A stretch of 64,000 nt of DNA from Streptomyces aidingensis (GTDB lineage: Bacteria > Actinomycetota > Actinomycetes > Streptomycetales > Streptomycetaceae). Of the stretch, positions 63,787 to 64,000 are shown one piece after another; position 1 is the first letter of the stretch, and each line of letters opens with the position of its first letter. Location: NCBI RefSeq assembly GCF_900112355.1, contig NZ_FOLM01000001.1:107276-171275 (forward strand), in the 5' to 3' direction. The translations under genes were made by a program, and so were the position numbers. The notes under the pieces were generated by a model. That model did not search any database and had not been told where the DNA came from. It saw only the letters and a list, made by a program, of their open reading frames with translations.

Positions 63787-64000
63787 GCCGCGCGCCGCGG
63801 CGAGGCGCGGAGCAGTGGAGTGAGCAGGATCACACGGCCGGGCCCGCCCATGGGGCCGATTGGCGGGGGGTGTGTCCGGTATGGCACACTGGCCAGGTTG
63901 CTCGGTCGAGTGCCGATGCCGCGCGCCTCCCGCCGGGAGGACCGGAAGCGAGTCCCACTGTATTCGTCGTCCCGCGAAAGCCCTGGTCAACGGGGCAGGG
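63787..64000 (+). other. Right-edge intergenic region, probably the leader of a downstream gene
   Basis: 214 nt, no gene. A GC-rich hairpin region follows the symporter stop. TATGGC at 63880-63885 may be a -10 box, and the following leader (CCTCCCGCCGGGAGG, 63926-63940) is a perfect hairpin. By gene order in Streptomyces the S10 ribosomal operon (rpsJ) could start beyond the edge, but this is a guess. Confidence 0.35.

Noticed and set aside
62131..63990. Minus-strand open frame opposite the second symporter
   Set aside because: Gly/Gln/His/Arg-rich shadow of the symporter gene.

Overview
The window is core chromosome of a high-GC actinomycete, almost certainly Streptomyces or a very close relative. 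Evidence: very high GC with strong third-position bias, many GTG and a few TTG starts, start/stop overlaps of the GTGA/ATGA type, and a gene order that (from memory, not a search) follows the S. coelicolor SCO4580-SCO4662 interval: polyprenyl synthetase, korAB, second nuo cluster, htpX, yajQ, rpmG, two MaoC hydratases, murB, aspC, secE-nusG, rplKA, rplJL, rpoBC, rpsL-rpsG-fusA-tuf. There is no transposase, integrase, CRISPR array or phage gene.

Layout. 1-10.3 kb: end of a long-chain polyprenyl diphosphate synthase, a LolA/RseB-like exported protein, a RarD-type permease, the 2-oxoacid:ferredoxin oxidoreductase korA-korB, a LuxR-type two-component system and a PCMT-like methyltransferase. 10.4-20.2 kb: ten translationally coupled nuo genes (A,B,C,H,I,J,K,L,M,N) behind one promoter, with nuoD, E, F and G absent; this makes an ion-pumping module without the NADH-input arm, close to a ferredoxin-reducing enzyme. 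20.2-26.5 kb: htpX, a YccF protein, an unrecognised protein, yajQ, tRNA-Tyr, a trypsin-like secreted protease, an NAD(P)-binding oxidoreductase and an unusual amidohydrolase. 26.7-35.1 kb: tRNA-Thr, tRNA-Met, rpmG, hadA/hadB-like dehydratase subunits, a TetR/MFS efflux cassette with paired operators, murB, a Cys-rich copper-storage protein, adenosine deaminase, aspartate aminotransferase and tRNA-Trp. 35.1-57.2 kb: secE-nusG, rplK-rplA, a lipoprotein, rplJ-rplL, rpoB-rpoC, a short interlude (membrane protein, orphan binding protein, repeat-containing secreted protein, LCP enzyme), then the str operon rpsL-rpsG-fusA-tuf. 57.4-63.8 kb: two solute:sodium symporter units on either side of a LytS/LytTR two-component pair, which looks like a carboxylate uptake and sensing module.

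Most notable: ribosomal protein S12 carries Arg at position 88, where Lys is the usual residue and where substitutions give streptomycin resistance; RpoB carries Thr at 429 (E. coli 518) inside the rifampicin pocket; the nuo cluster is partial; and the TetR/MFS pair shares an inverted operator. I found no clear-cut novel system. The best candidates for follow-up are the korAB/partial-Nuo pairing and the secreted two-repeat cysteine protein at 50.5 kb.
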